From Herpetosiphonaceae bacterium (GTDB lineage: Bacteria; Chloroflexota; Chloroflexia; Chloroflexales; Kallotenuaceae): a stretch of DNA of 50,253 bases. Made by a program: the position numbers and the translations under genes. The notes below the pieces were generated by a model. That model saw only the letters and a list, made by a program, of their open reading frames with translations. It did not search any database and had not been told where the DNA came from. The number at the start of each line of letters is the position of its first letter. The first letter of the stretch is position 1. The stretch covers positions 1 through 50,253 of the forward strand of contig DASUTC010000190.1 of NCBI GenBank assembly GCA_036374795.1. Direction: 5' to 3'. This document shows positions 44,553-50,253 of the stretch, piece by piece.

Positions 44553-45018
44553 ATCAAAAAGGCCGTACCCCCGATTCTGTTCGTGTCCGTCATCTCTCTC
44601 TCCTGCGGTGCAGGAGGCGGCTTGTGGTCTGTTGAGCGTTACTCAACCTCGCCCGCGCCGCGGCGATGTGAGCCTGCGAGGTGGTCGTCGCGCGATCATG
44701 CGCTGGGCATGACCGCTGCCACCAATAAGCCGGCCCCACACACCTTGCTCTCCCTGGGCCAGCGCTGTCGCCTAGCCGCCGCCGTTGCCGACGACGCTGG
44801 TGGTCGCTTAAGCCACCGGTTTCAGCCCTCACCTGTGCTCCGGAGCGATGCCCGGAGCCATCGGCGGGTGTGTTTGCTGTTGCCGCCTTGCGTCAGCCGC
44901 CAGTTACTCGGCGGCTGCCCCTGCTTGCTGTTTCGCAGGGTGGCTTGCTCTTGAATCAAGAGCGGAGAGTCGGGAAGTTCCTCTAGCAATATATGCCAGC
45001 GACGGAACGCCTTTTTGA
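44553..45018 (-). ncRNA. rnpB: RNase P RNA (bacterial type A-like)
   Basis: The RNA subunit of RNase P, which trims tRNA 5' ends. Conserved blocks on the minus strand are: GAGGAACTTCCCGACTC (44983-44967, the P4 5' strand region); ACAGCAAACACACCCGCC (44880-44863); GGTGAGGGCTGAAACCGGTG (44833-44814); and, near the 3' end, AACAGAATCGG (44581-44571). The ends pair in a long P1 helix: ATCAAAAAGGC near 45019 with GCCTTTTTGAT near 44552. That pairing sets the approximate boundaries, which may be off by 10-20 nt. It lies between tRNA-Gly and tRNA-Gln on the same strand. Confidence 0.92.
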
Positions 45019-45026
45019 TTTGTTAA

Positions 45027-45102
45027 TGGAGCGGGAGACGGGATTCGAACCCGCGACCTTCTCCTTGGCAAGGAGATGCTCTACCAACTGAGCCACTCCC
45101 GC
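45027..45102 (-). tRNA. tRNA-Gly (GCC)
   Basis: Acceptor GCGGGAG pairs with CTCCCGC, then T73 and an encoded CCA. The anticodon stem-loop CTCCTTGCCAAGGAG gives GCC. D-arm GGCTCAGTTGGTAGAGC. Confidence 0.97.
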
Positions 45103-45103
45103 A

Positions 45104-45141
45104 AACGAAAAGGTATTAGAGCAAGCGCTAATACCTTCGTT
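45104..45141 (-). terminator. Hairpin between tRNA-Glu and tRNA-Gly
   Basis: AAGGTATTAG / CTAATACCTT, extended by AACG / CGTT, fills the whole spacer between the two tRNAs. It could be a weak terminator or a processing signal in the common precursor. It has no long T tract. Confidence 0.5.
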
Positions 45142-45218
45142 TGGTGACCCCAGCGGGATTCGAACCCGCGATCTTCACCTTGAGAGGGTGACGTCCTAGG
45201 CCGCTAGACGATGGGGCC
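45142..45218 (-). tRNA. tRNA-Glu (CUC)
   Basis: Acceptor GGCCCCA pairs with TGGGGTC, then A73 and an encoded CCA. The anticodon loop CTCTCAA gives CTC. First gene of the stable-RNA cluster. Confidence 0.96.
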
Positions 45219-45302
45219 GTATGTTGATGTCCGCTCACAGCGATGTGCCCGGTCCGCAAACAACGCCCCCGACGTTGTCAGGGGTTTGCTTAGCGCTCAC
45301 GT

Positions 45303-45331
45303 AGTGTACCTTAAGTCCGTCAAGAATGCAA
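45303..45331 (-). promoter_or_regulatory. Promoter of the tRNA-Glu/tRNA-Gly/rnpB/tRNA-Gln cluster
   Basis: On the minus strand TTGCAT (45331-45326), 17-bp spacer, TACACT (45308-45303). The same -35 word and spacer occur at the tRNA-Lys promoter. The leader is about 75 nt. Confidence 0.7.
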
Positions 45332-45455
45332 ATCTTTTTGCCGTGAATTTCCGCAGGCCTGTGGCTGCAACTCTCGCGTCGGCTGGCTCGTCTAAGCGAA
45401 ATCATACCGCGATCGTGACAGGCATGACGTGCCGCTATTCGTACAAGGAGCAGCT

Positions 45456-46118
45456 ATGGGGACCGAGTTCGTCGAATCGCATACCGCGCAGGAGCAGCGT
45501 TCAGGATTTTCGTCGGCGGGCATGACCACGCAGCGTTTCTCGACGGCAGGGCAGGAGCAGGCGGCGCTGGCGACGCAGCGACGCAATAACGCTGTTGCGC
45601 TGATATTGCTGTTTGTCGGTCTGCTGATGCTGCTGGGCCGCATCGCCTCAGGGATCGCTAGTCCGCCAATGCCGCCGATGCCGCCGATGCCGCCGATGCC
45701 GCCGATGCCGGGCAGCGCCGTAGCGGGGACCTTCACGGCGAGTATGGTGCTGCTGACGATCGCGAGTTGCATTCTGTTCTTCGCGTTCTGGCGGCGGCTG
45801 TACGGGCTGCTGATCCCCGGCGCGCTTCTGGTTGGGCTGGGCATGGGCTTAACGTTCGTGCCGCTTGCGGGCGCTACGGCGATCCTCTGGGGCCTTGCGG
45901 TGGGCTTTGTCGGGATCTTCGTGGTTGGGCAGCGGCTCTTTAACGTCCGTAGTCCCTGGCCGATCTTCCCGGCGGTGCCGCTCTTTGGCGCGGGGCTGAT
46001 CGTGGCGATCGTGCAGGGGGCGCGTCTCTTTGCCGTCGCCAATAGCCTGATCTGGCTGCCGCTGATCTTGATCGGCGCGGGGCTGTACCTGGGCTGGGGC
46101 CGCAGAGCCTCCGCCTGA
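45456..46118 (+). CDS. Integral membrane protein of unknown function with Pro-Pro-Met repeats
   Basis: 220 residues from the ATG at 45456 (AAGGAG upstream). A 45-residue polar N-terminal tail rich in Gln, Thr and Ser precedes about six hydrophobic segments. The first is at about 48-66 (VALILLFVGLLMLLGRIA). Directly after it comes a PPMPPMPPMPPMPPMPG segment, encoded by a 9-bp tandem repeat and probably placed outside the membrane. The rest is four or five helices with short loops (FFAFWRRLYGLLIPGALLVG, WGLAVGFVGIFVVGQRLF). I recognise no family. It converges on the gene at 46205. Confidence 0.78.
   Translation: MGTEFVESHTAQEQRSGFSSAGMTTQRFSTAGQEQAALATQRRNNAVALILLFVGLLMLLGRIASGIASPPMPPMPPMPPMPPMPGSAVAGTFTASMVLLTIASCILFFAFWRRLYGLLIPGALLVGLGMGLTFVPLAGATAILWGLAVGFVGIFVVGQRLFNVRSPWPIFPAVPLFGAGLIVAIVQGARLFAVANSLIWLPLILIGAGLYLGWGRRASA
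45663..45707 (+). repeat. 9-bp tandem repeat coding for Pro-Pro-Met
   Basis: Five units of CCGCCGATG, the first with one change (CCGCCAATG), in frame. Copy-number change by slippage would alter the protein without a frameshift. Confidence 0.95.
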
Positions 46119-46154
46119 TTCGGCTGGCCGGGCCTCAAGGGCCGCAATACGACA

Positions 46155-46181
46155 ACGGGACTGGAGCGTATCCAGTCCCGT
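46155..46181. terminator. Bidirectional terminator-type hairpin
   Basis: Perfect 11-bp inverted repeat ACGGGACTGGA / TCCAGTCCCGT with a 5-nt loop, between two converging genes. Confidence 0.7.
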
Positions 46182-46204
46182 CTGCTATGCTCTCAGCTTT
46201 GTTG

Positions 46205-46651
46205 TCAGGCGGTGGGCGGCTGCATTGCCTGACCGTTGCCACCGGCGACCTGCAACATGCGCAGCGGCACGGTCTTCAGGTGTCGCCCATCGATCACGAT
46301 ATGGAACTCGTACGCGCCAGGACGCTGGAACTGAAGGCCCATCATGTTGACGGGGATCAGCACCGAGCTGGGGCCGCCCGGATCGTCGGGGTCGGGGCCG
46401 ACGCCGAACTCCGCGCTGATCGCCGGATCGAGCACCGGATTACCGCGCTCGTCCCAAAGATCGATCTGGATCTGATGAGGCCGGTTGCACTCGCTGGCGA
46501 GTAATTGCACCTTGATCACCAGCGTCATCGAGGGATGGGTTGTCGGAAACTGCTGGGCGTGAATACGGTCGACGCTGCCGCCAAGCACATAAAGCTTCCC
46601 ATCGGGCGGAACCTGTGCTGCATCGGCGAGGAAAGCGAATTCAATTTCCAT
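46205..46651 (-). CDS. Conserved hypothetical protein (DUF6941-like)
   Basis: 148 residues, soluble, no signal peptide. It starts MEIEFAFLADAAQVPPDGKL and has YVLGGSVDRIHAQQFPTTHP, VLIPVNMMGLQFQRPGAYEF and HIVIDGRHLKTVPLRMLQVA. The C-terminal half reads as beta-strands ending in the pattern GxYxFxIxIDG, typical of a small family of uncharacterised bacterial proteins that begin FAxLADxA and are annotated DUF6941. The role is unknown. The end of the protein is rich in Gly, Gln and Pro. It lies just downstream of tRNA-Lys on the same strand, 37 bp away, so it may be read from the tRNA promoter. Confidence 0.75.
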   Translation of the reverse strand: MEIEFAFLADAAQVPPDGKLYVLGGSVDRIHAQQFPTTHPSMTLVIKVQLLASECNRPHQIQIDLWDERGNPVLDPAISAEFGVGPDPDDPGGPSSVLIPVNMMGLQFQRPGAYEFHIVIDGRHLKTVPLRMLQVAGGNGQAMQPPTA

Positions 46652-46688
46652 AGGGTAGCTTTAATGCCTTTATTGGTGGAGAGGTGCG

Positions 46689-46764
46689 TGGTGGGCCCCC
46701 TGGGACTCGAACCCAGAACCGGCTGATTAAGAGTCAGATGCTCTGCCAATTGAGCTAGAGGCCC
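46689..46764 (-). tRNA. tRNA-Lys (CUU)
   Basis: Acceptor GGGCCTC pairs with GGGGCCC, with T-G and G-C pairs, then A73 and an encoded CCA. The anticodon loop CTCTTAA gives CTT. D-arm GCTCAATTGGCAGAGC. Confidence 0.96.
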
Positions 46765-46782
46765 ACGCCGTTTGCGTCGAGG

Positions 46783-46811
46783 ATTATACCAGAGGCTTGT
46801 GAAAGATGCAA
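46783..46811 (-). promoter_or_regulatory. Promoter of tRNA-Lys
   Basis: On the minus strand TTGCAT (46811-46806), 17-bp spacer, consensus TATAAT (46788-46783). The start point should lie about 12 nt before the tRNA. Confidence 0.85.
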
Positions 46812-46949
46812 ACAATCATCGCGGCGATTGGGCGGTGGTTGCTGGCACATGCCTTGCCCAGCCGGACCGCGTAGCGCGCGAGCCATAACTGACAGGCGTT
46901 ACGCGGTGAGCATTCCGGACCTGCGGCAGAGCGGTACACCGTCTTTTTG

Positions 46950-46986
46950 GGGTCTGGTTTGGTGCTGCAAGCGCGAAACCAGACCC
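46950..46986 (+). promoter_or_regulatory. Long hairpin in the leader of the SDR gene
   Basis: Perfect 11-bp inverted repeat GGGTCTGGTTT / AAACCAGACCC with a 15-nt loop, ending about 28 nt before the start codon and next to the AAAGGAG site. It has no T tract, so an mRNA structure or operator is more likely than a terminator. Confidence 0.5.
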
Positions 46987-47014
46987 ATTAAGAGGAAGAA
47001 AGGAGCAGGCAGCG

Positions 47015-47881
47015 ATGTCCGAAGACGAGAATCAGCAGCTTCAGCCGCCGCAGCATCAGGAGCGTCAGCCCGGCATTGAGTCGGAGATGACGCCGCGCCC
47101 GGAGGCAGAGGATGCGTCGTACCGGGGCAGCGGCAAGCTGAGCGGTAAAGTGGCGTTAATTACGGGCGGCGACAGCGGCATCGGGCGGGCGGTGGCGATC
47201 GTGTTTGCCAAGGAAGGAGCGGACGTAGCGATCGTCTATCTTGACGAGCATCAAGACGCCGAGGAAACCCGGCGGCAGGTCGAGCAGGAGGGCCGTCGCT
47301 GCCTGACGATCGCGGGTGATGTCGGAGACGAGCAGTTTTGCCGTCAGTCGGTGCGGCAGACCGTCGATCAGCTTGGCCGCCTCGATATTCTGGTCAACAA
47401 CGCCGCCGAGCAGCATCCGCAGGAGAGCATCGACAAGATCAGCGCCGAGCAGCTGGAGCGCACGTTCCGCACTAATATTTTCGCCATGTTCTACCTGACC
47501 ACGGCGGCGCTGCCGCATCTGGGCCAAGGCAGCGCGATCATCAACACCACGTCGGTGACGGCCTACAAGGGCAGCCCGCAGTTGCTCGACTACTCATCGA
47601 CCAAGGGCGCGATCGTGGCGTTTACGCGCTCGCTGTCGATGTCGCTGGTCGAGCAGGGCATTCGGGTCAACGGCGTCGCGCCCGGCCCGATCTGGACGCC
47701 GCTGATCCCGGCGACCTTCCCGCCCGACAAGGTCGCCAAGTTCGGCGCGGACGTGCCGATGAAGCGAGCGGGCCAGCCCGAAGAGGTGGCGAAATGCTAC
47801 GTCTTCCTGGCCTCCGATGACTCGTCGTACATCAGCGGGCAGATTTTGCACCCGAACGGCGGCGAGATTGTGAACGGCTAG
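47015..47881 (+). CDS. Short-chain dehydrogenase/reductase (YghA-like)
   Basis: 288 residues. NAD(P)-binding motif TGGDSGIGRAVA (50-61), the NNAAEQ strand (128-133), and catalytic Ser180, Tyr193 and Lys197 (INTTS and DYSSTKGA). A 45-residue N-terminal arm, rich in Gln, Glu and Pro and ending KLSGKVALI, is typical of the YghA/general stress protein 39 subgroup. The C-terminal motif GQILHPNGG also fits. The arm may mediate tetramer contacts. The substrate is unknown; members act on aldehydes or sugars. AAAGGAG lies upstream of the ATG. Confidence 0.9.
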   Translation: MSEDENQQLQPPQHQERQPGIESEMTPRPEAEDASYRGSGKLSGKVALITGGDSGIGRAVAIVFAKEGADVAIVYLDEHQDAEETRRQVEQEGRRCLTIAGDVGDEQFCRQSVRQTVDQLGRLDILVNNAAEQHPQESIDKISAEQLERTFRTNIFAMFYLTTAALPHLGQGSAIINTTSVTAYKGSPQLLDYSSTKGAIVAFTRSLSMSLVEQGIRVNGVAPGPIWTPLIPATFPPDKVAKFGADVPMKRAGQPEEVAKCYVFLASDDSSYISGQILHPNGGEIVNG

Positions 47882-47887
47882 GGCGTC

Positions 47888-47927
47888 AAAGGGACAAAGG
47901 AACAGGGGAACAAACGAACAAAGAGTA
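47888..47927. repeat. Octamer array after the SDR gene
   Basis: Five phased 8-nt units: AAAGGGAC, AAAGGAAC, AGGGGAAC, AAACGAAC, AAAGAGTA. It belongs to the same word family as the 7-nt arrays elsewhere in the window. Confidence 0.75.
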
Positions 47928-47961
47928 GCGCGCCGGGAGTTTGGAAAGGCCCGGCAGGTTT

Positions 47962-47998
47962 CGGCGGCGGCTGATCTGTCATCGATCAGTCGCCGCCG
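47962..47998 (+). terminator. Terminator-like hairpin after the SDR gene
   Basis: CGGCGGCGGCTGATC pairs with GATCAGTCGCCGCCG (15-nt arms, one G-T pair) around a 7-nt loop. No T tract; TGTGTT follows. Confidence 0.6.
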
Positions 47999-48095
47999 TG
48001 TGTTCGATCCGGCTGATCGAATCGGATTATACTGAAAGCAGAGCATCCTGCCTGTGTTCCCCATCCACAATAGACTAGCAAAAGAGGTGATGACG

Positions 48096-49163
48096 ATGAT
48101 CAAAAACAAGCGCGCCAGACGACGGGCGAATCCGCTCTTGTCGACGGCGAAAGGCATCGGCGGGCTGCTGGCAGCACTGGCGACCGCGATAGGGGGCTGG
48201 ATCGGCTATAGCGCGCTGGCGATCAACCATGACATGGATCTGGCCCCGGCGCTGGATGCCGAGCGGCAGACGTTCGAGAGTGCAAGTGCAGGCGGGCTGA
48301 GCTACTACGCCGATCGAGGTGGAGCGGGCCGATCGCTGGTGCTGATCCACAGCATCAACGCGGGCGCTTCGGCCTACGAGATGCGTCCGATCTTCGAGCA
48401 CTACCGTGGTCAGCGTCCGGTCTACGCGCTCGATCTGCCGGGCTTTGGCTTCTCCGAGCGCTCGGATCGGGTGTACTCGCCCGCGCTGTACGCCAGCGCG
48501 ATCCATGAGTTCATCGAGACGCAGGTGAGCGACAAAGCCGATGTGATCGCGCTCTCGCTAGGAAGCGAGTTCGTGGCGCGGGCGGCCTACGAGCGGCCCG
48601 ATCTCTTCCACTCGCTGGCGCTGATCTCGCCGTCGGGCCTGAGCGAGCGCAACGCCGAGAACCGGGTACAGAGCGCGGGGCGGCAGGGCAGCGGCGATCG
48701 GCTGCTGCGGATCTTCTCGTTTCCGCTGTGGAGCCAGGCATTCTACGATCTGCTGGTTTCGCCGCCGAGCCTCAGGTACTTTCTTAGCCGGAGCTTCGTC
48801 GGGCCGGTCGATCAGGGCTTGCTTGAGTACGCCTACCCGACGACCCACCAGCCGGGCGCGCGCTACGCGCCGCTGTACTTTGTGAGCGGCAAGCTGTTCA
48901 CGCCCGACATCTGGCAGAGCGTGTACCAGCGGCTTGAGCTGCCGGTGCTGGTGATCTACGATCACGATTCCTATGTCAGCTTCGAGCTGCTGCCCAGAGC
49001 GCTTGAGCTGCCGAACTGGCACGGCGCGCGCATCACGCCGACGCTGGGCCTGCCGCACTTCGAGAAGCTGCCCGACGTGGCGCACGCGCTCGATCGTTTC
49101 TGGCGCTTGTGGCAGGAGCCGGAGGCGACAACCGACGAGGCGGCGCGGCAGGTGGAACGGTAG
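48096..49163 (+). CDS. Membrane-anchored alpha/beta hydrolase
   Basis: 355 residues from the ATG at 48096 (AGAGGTG six bases upstream; in-frame ATGs at 48090 and 48054 are alternatives). A basic N-terminus (KNKRARRR) and one hydrophobic helix (about 18-42, GIGGLLAALATAIGGWIGYSAL) suggest a signal anchor with the catalytic domain outside. The hydrolase domain has VLIHSINAGASAYEM (oxyanion region), DLPGFGFSER, and a nucleophile elbow ALSLGSEF in place of the usual GxSxG, with the likely base in GLPHFEKLPD. The elbow change from Gly to Ala makes activity less certain, though many family members tolerate it. A TATACT at 48028-48033 may be its -10. Confidence 0.82.
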   Translation: MIKNKRARRRANPLLSTAKGIGGLLAALATAIGGWIGYSALAINHDMDLAPALDAERQTFESASAGGLSYYADRGGAGRSLVLIHSINAGASAYEMRPIFEHYRGQRPVYALDLPGFGFSERSDRVYSPALYASAIHEFIETQVSDKADVIALSLGSEFVARAAYERPDLFHSLALISPSGLSERNAENRVQSAGRQGSGDRLLRIFSFPLWSQAFYDLLVSPPSLRYFLSRSFVGPVDQGLLEYAYPTTHQPGARYAPLYFVSGKLFTPDIWQSVYQRLELPVLVIYDHDSYVSFELLPRALELPNWHGARITPTLGLPHFEKLPDVAHALDRFWRLWQEPEATTDEAARQVER

Positions 49164-49188
49164 ATCGGCGCGATCCGAGCGCGGCGCT

Positions 49189-50001
49189 CTAGCGCTGGCA
49201 TCCGGGGCAGTAGTGGGTATTGCGTCCGCCAAGCCGCACGCGCTCGATCGGCGTTTGGCAGCGCGGGCAAGGCTCTGCCGTGCGCTCGAAGATGTTGCGG
49301 CGATGTTTGGCGCGGCCTTTGCGTCCAAACAGATCGCGCTGCGTGCCGCGCAGAGCTATGCCTTCTTCGAGCACCGCGCAGATCGCACCGTGGAGCCGCT
49401 GTAGCTCATCCGTCGTCAGCGAGGCCGGTACACGCCGGGGATCGATGCCCGCCAGCCACATACTCTCGTCGGCATCGCGGTTGCCCAGCCCGGCCAGCAC
49501 GCGCTGGTTGAGCAGCACCGTCTTGAGCGCGCCGCGCCGCCCGGCAAGCTGGCGCGCCAGCACCGCGACGCTAAAGCCGGGATCGAGCGCTTCGGGGCCG
49601 AGCGCATGGAGATCGAGTCGCTCGGCCAGCGTTGCGGGCGCTGCCAGGGCCGCGCGAGCATAGCCCAGCGTGTCGAGCAGACGCAGCTCCTCATCGCGAT
49701 CCAGCGTCCAGACAATCAGCGTATCGGCGGGACGCGGCGCGTCGGCGGGCGTGAGCGTCAGCGTACCCCAGAGCATAAAGTGGATCGCCAGCAGCAGATC
49801 GCCGGAGAGCGGCAGCAGGATATACTTCGCGCGGCGCTCCGCAGCCAGCACATGCCGCCCGGCCAGCAGCGCGACGAACTCATCGGGCGCTGGGAAGCGC
49901 ACCGCCTCCGCCCGAATCACCTCCGCCCCCATGATCCTACGCCCGATCACCGCCAGGCGCAGATCGCGCACGATCGTTTCCACTTCCGGCACTTCGGCCA
50001 T
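49189..50001 (-). CDS. Fpg/Nei-family DNA glycosylase homologue lacking the catalytic proline
   Basis: 270 residues. Fpg (MutM) removes oxidised purines using the N-terminal Pro2 as nucleophile. Here the protein begins MAEVPEVET, where the family has MPELPEVET, so Pro2 is Ala; Glu3 is kept. The start is secure, as AGGAGG lies directly upstream of the ATG. The C-terminal zinc finger is intact (CPRC ... CPGC with 16 residues between). Other family motifs are altered: GLGNRDADESMW in place of GLGNIYADEALW, HFMLWGTL in place of HLGMTGRL, and DTLGYARA where DxRxFG is expected. It is best called an Fpg-family protein; the activity may differ or be lost. Confidence 0.85.
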   Translation of the reverse strand: MAEVPEVETIVRDLRLAVIGRRIMGAEVIRAEAVRFPAPDEFVALLAGRHVLAAERRAKYILLPLSGDLLLAIHFMLWGTLTLTPADAPRPADTLIVWTLDRDEELRLLDTLGYARAALAAPATLAERLDLHALGPEALDPGFSVAVLARQLAGRRGALKTVLLNQRVLAGLGNRDADESMWLAGIDPRRVPASLTTDELQRLHGAICAVLEEGIALRGTQRDLFGRKGRAKHRRNIFERTAEPCPRCQTPIERVRLGGRNTHYCPGCQR

Positions 50002-50130
50002 ACTGCTCCTCCTGTTGTGCTCCGCGATCGCCATCTTGCACGGGACGTGCCAGCTTTTGGTTGAATCGCGCTCGTACTGTAGCTACGATTACTCCGTACT
50101 ACTAGATCACCTCCTGACCATCAGGACCAT

Positions 50131-50160
50131 TTGACGTTGCACGAGCATGTGCAGTACGAT
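50131..50160 (+). promoter_or_regulatory. Promoter with embedded inverted repeat at the right edge
   Basis: TTGACG (50131-50136), 18-bp spacer, TACGAT (50155-50160). The spacer holds TGCAC-N6-GTGCA (50138-50153), and CCTGA-CCA-TCAGG (50113-50125) lies just upstream of the -35. Both could be operators. Confidence 0.55.
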
Positions 50161-50235
50161 ATACATGGTGGTTGGAGCGTAGATCGCACGCCGCAATGAC
50201 GATCACTCCCCGTTTAGATACAGCCGGAGAACGCA

Positions 50236-50253
50236 ATGAAGCTTTCGGGAACG
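50236..50253 (+). CDS. Possible start of a gene cut by the window end
   Basis: ATG AAG CTT TCG GGA ACG runs to the last base, with GGAGAA five bases upstream and a good promoter about 80 bp before. Only six codons (MKLSGT) are visible, so the product cannot be named. Confidence 0.35.

Overview
The window looks like chromosomal DNA of a GC-rich member of the Chloroflexota, probably class Chloroflexia. This is an inference from gene content (complex I layout, FhaA/FhaB pair, UvsE-type repair, ECF sigma factors with membrane anti-sigma partners) and from the protein sequences. No 16S gene or other direct taxonomic marker is present. I see no prophage, transposase, CRISPR array or integron. The gene complement is mostly housekeeping; the unusual material lies between and inside the genes.

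Layout. 1-4.3 kb: end of a dGTPase-like gene, DNA primase (dnaG) and the primary sigma factor (rpoD), all on +. 4.3-7.8 kb: a minus-strand block with a renalase-like FAD oxidoreductase, a GNAT acetyltransferase, an M16 peptidase and PncC/CinA. 7.8-10.5 kb: tsaE-tsaB (tRNA t6A synthesis), then the FHA proteins FhaA and FhaB. 10.6-24.7 kb: one long complex I operon, nuoA-B-C-D-I-H-J-K-L-M-M-N. It has two NuoM genes, an extended NuoL and no nuoE, nuoF or nuoG. 24.8-31.3 kb: lipoprotein, coaE, ABC-F ATPase, an alpha/beta hydrolase and a soluble sensor histidine kinase. 31.4-36 kb: two small GlsB/YeaQ-type membrane proteins, MTA phosphorylase, a flippase and two single-domain response regulators. 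36.1-42.5 kb: a minus-strand run with a PRC-barrel protein, a 44-residue membrane peptide, a DNA repair group (family 4 UDG, UvsE, DHH phosphoesterase), and an ECF sigma factor with its anti-sigma. 42.7-50.2 kb: a HAD nucleotidase, a lipoprotein, a stable-RNA cluster (tRNA-Glu, tRNA-Gly, RNase P RNA, tRNA-Gln), a separate tRNA-Lys, small membrane and hypothetical proteins, an SDR, an alpha/beta hydrolase and a divergent Fpg-like glycosylase.

The most striking structure outside the genes is a family of degenerate 7-nt (sometimes 8-nt) tandem repeats related to AGAACAA, or its complement TTGTTCT. They fill at least nine intergenic gaps. Several are arranged as two inverted arms, so they would fold into hairpins, including between genes of the nuo operon. 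Some copies enclose a shared long palindrome (core GCCCTTTGGGCATGGCACCC). They recall the heptamer STRR repeats of cyanobacteria but with a different word.

Inside the genes, four features stand out. RpoD carries a tandem duplication of its region 3 and an extra segment in region 4. The two-NuoM complex I comes with a NuoL lateral-helix insertion of about 26 residues. NuoI has a tail with a 20-residue motif repeated and conserved at the protein level. The Fpg-like glycosylase has lost its catalytic proline. tsaE and pncC appear to be transcribed divergently as leaderless mRNAs.
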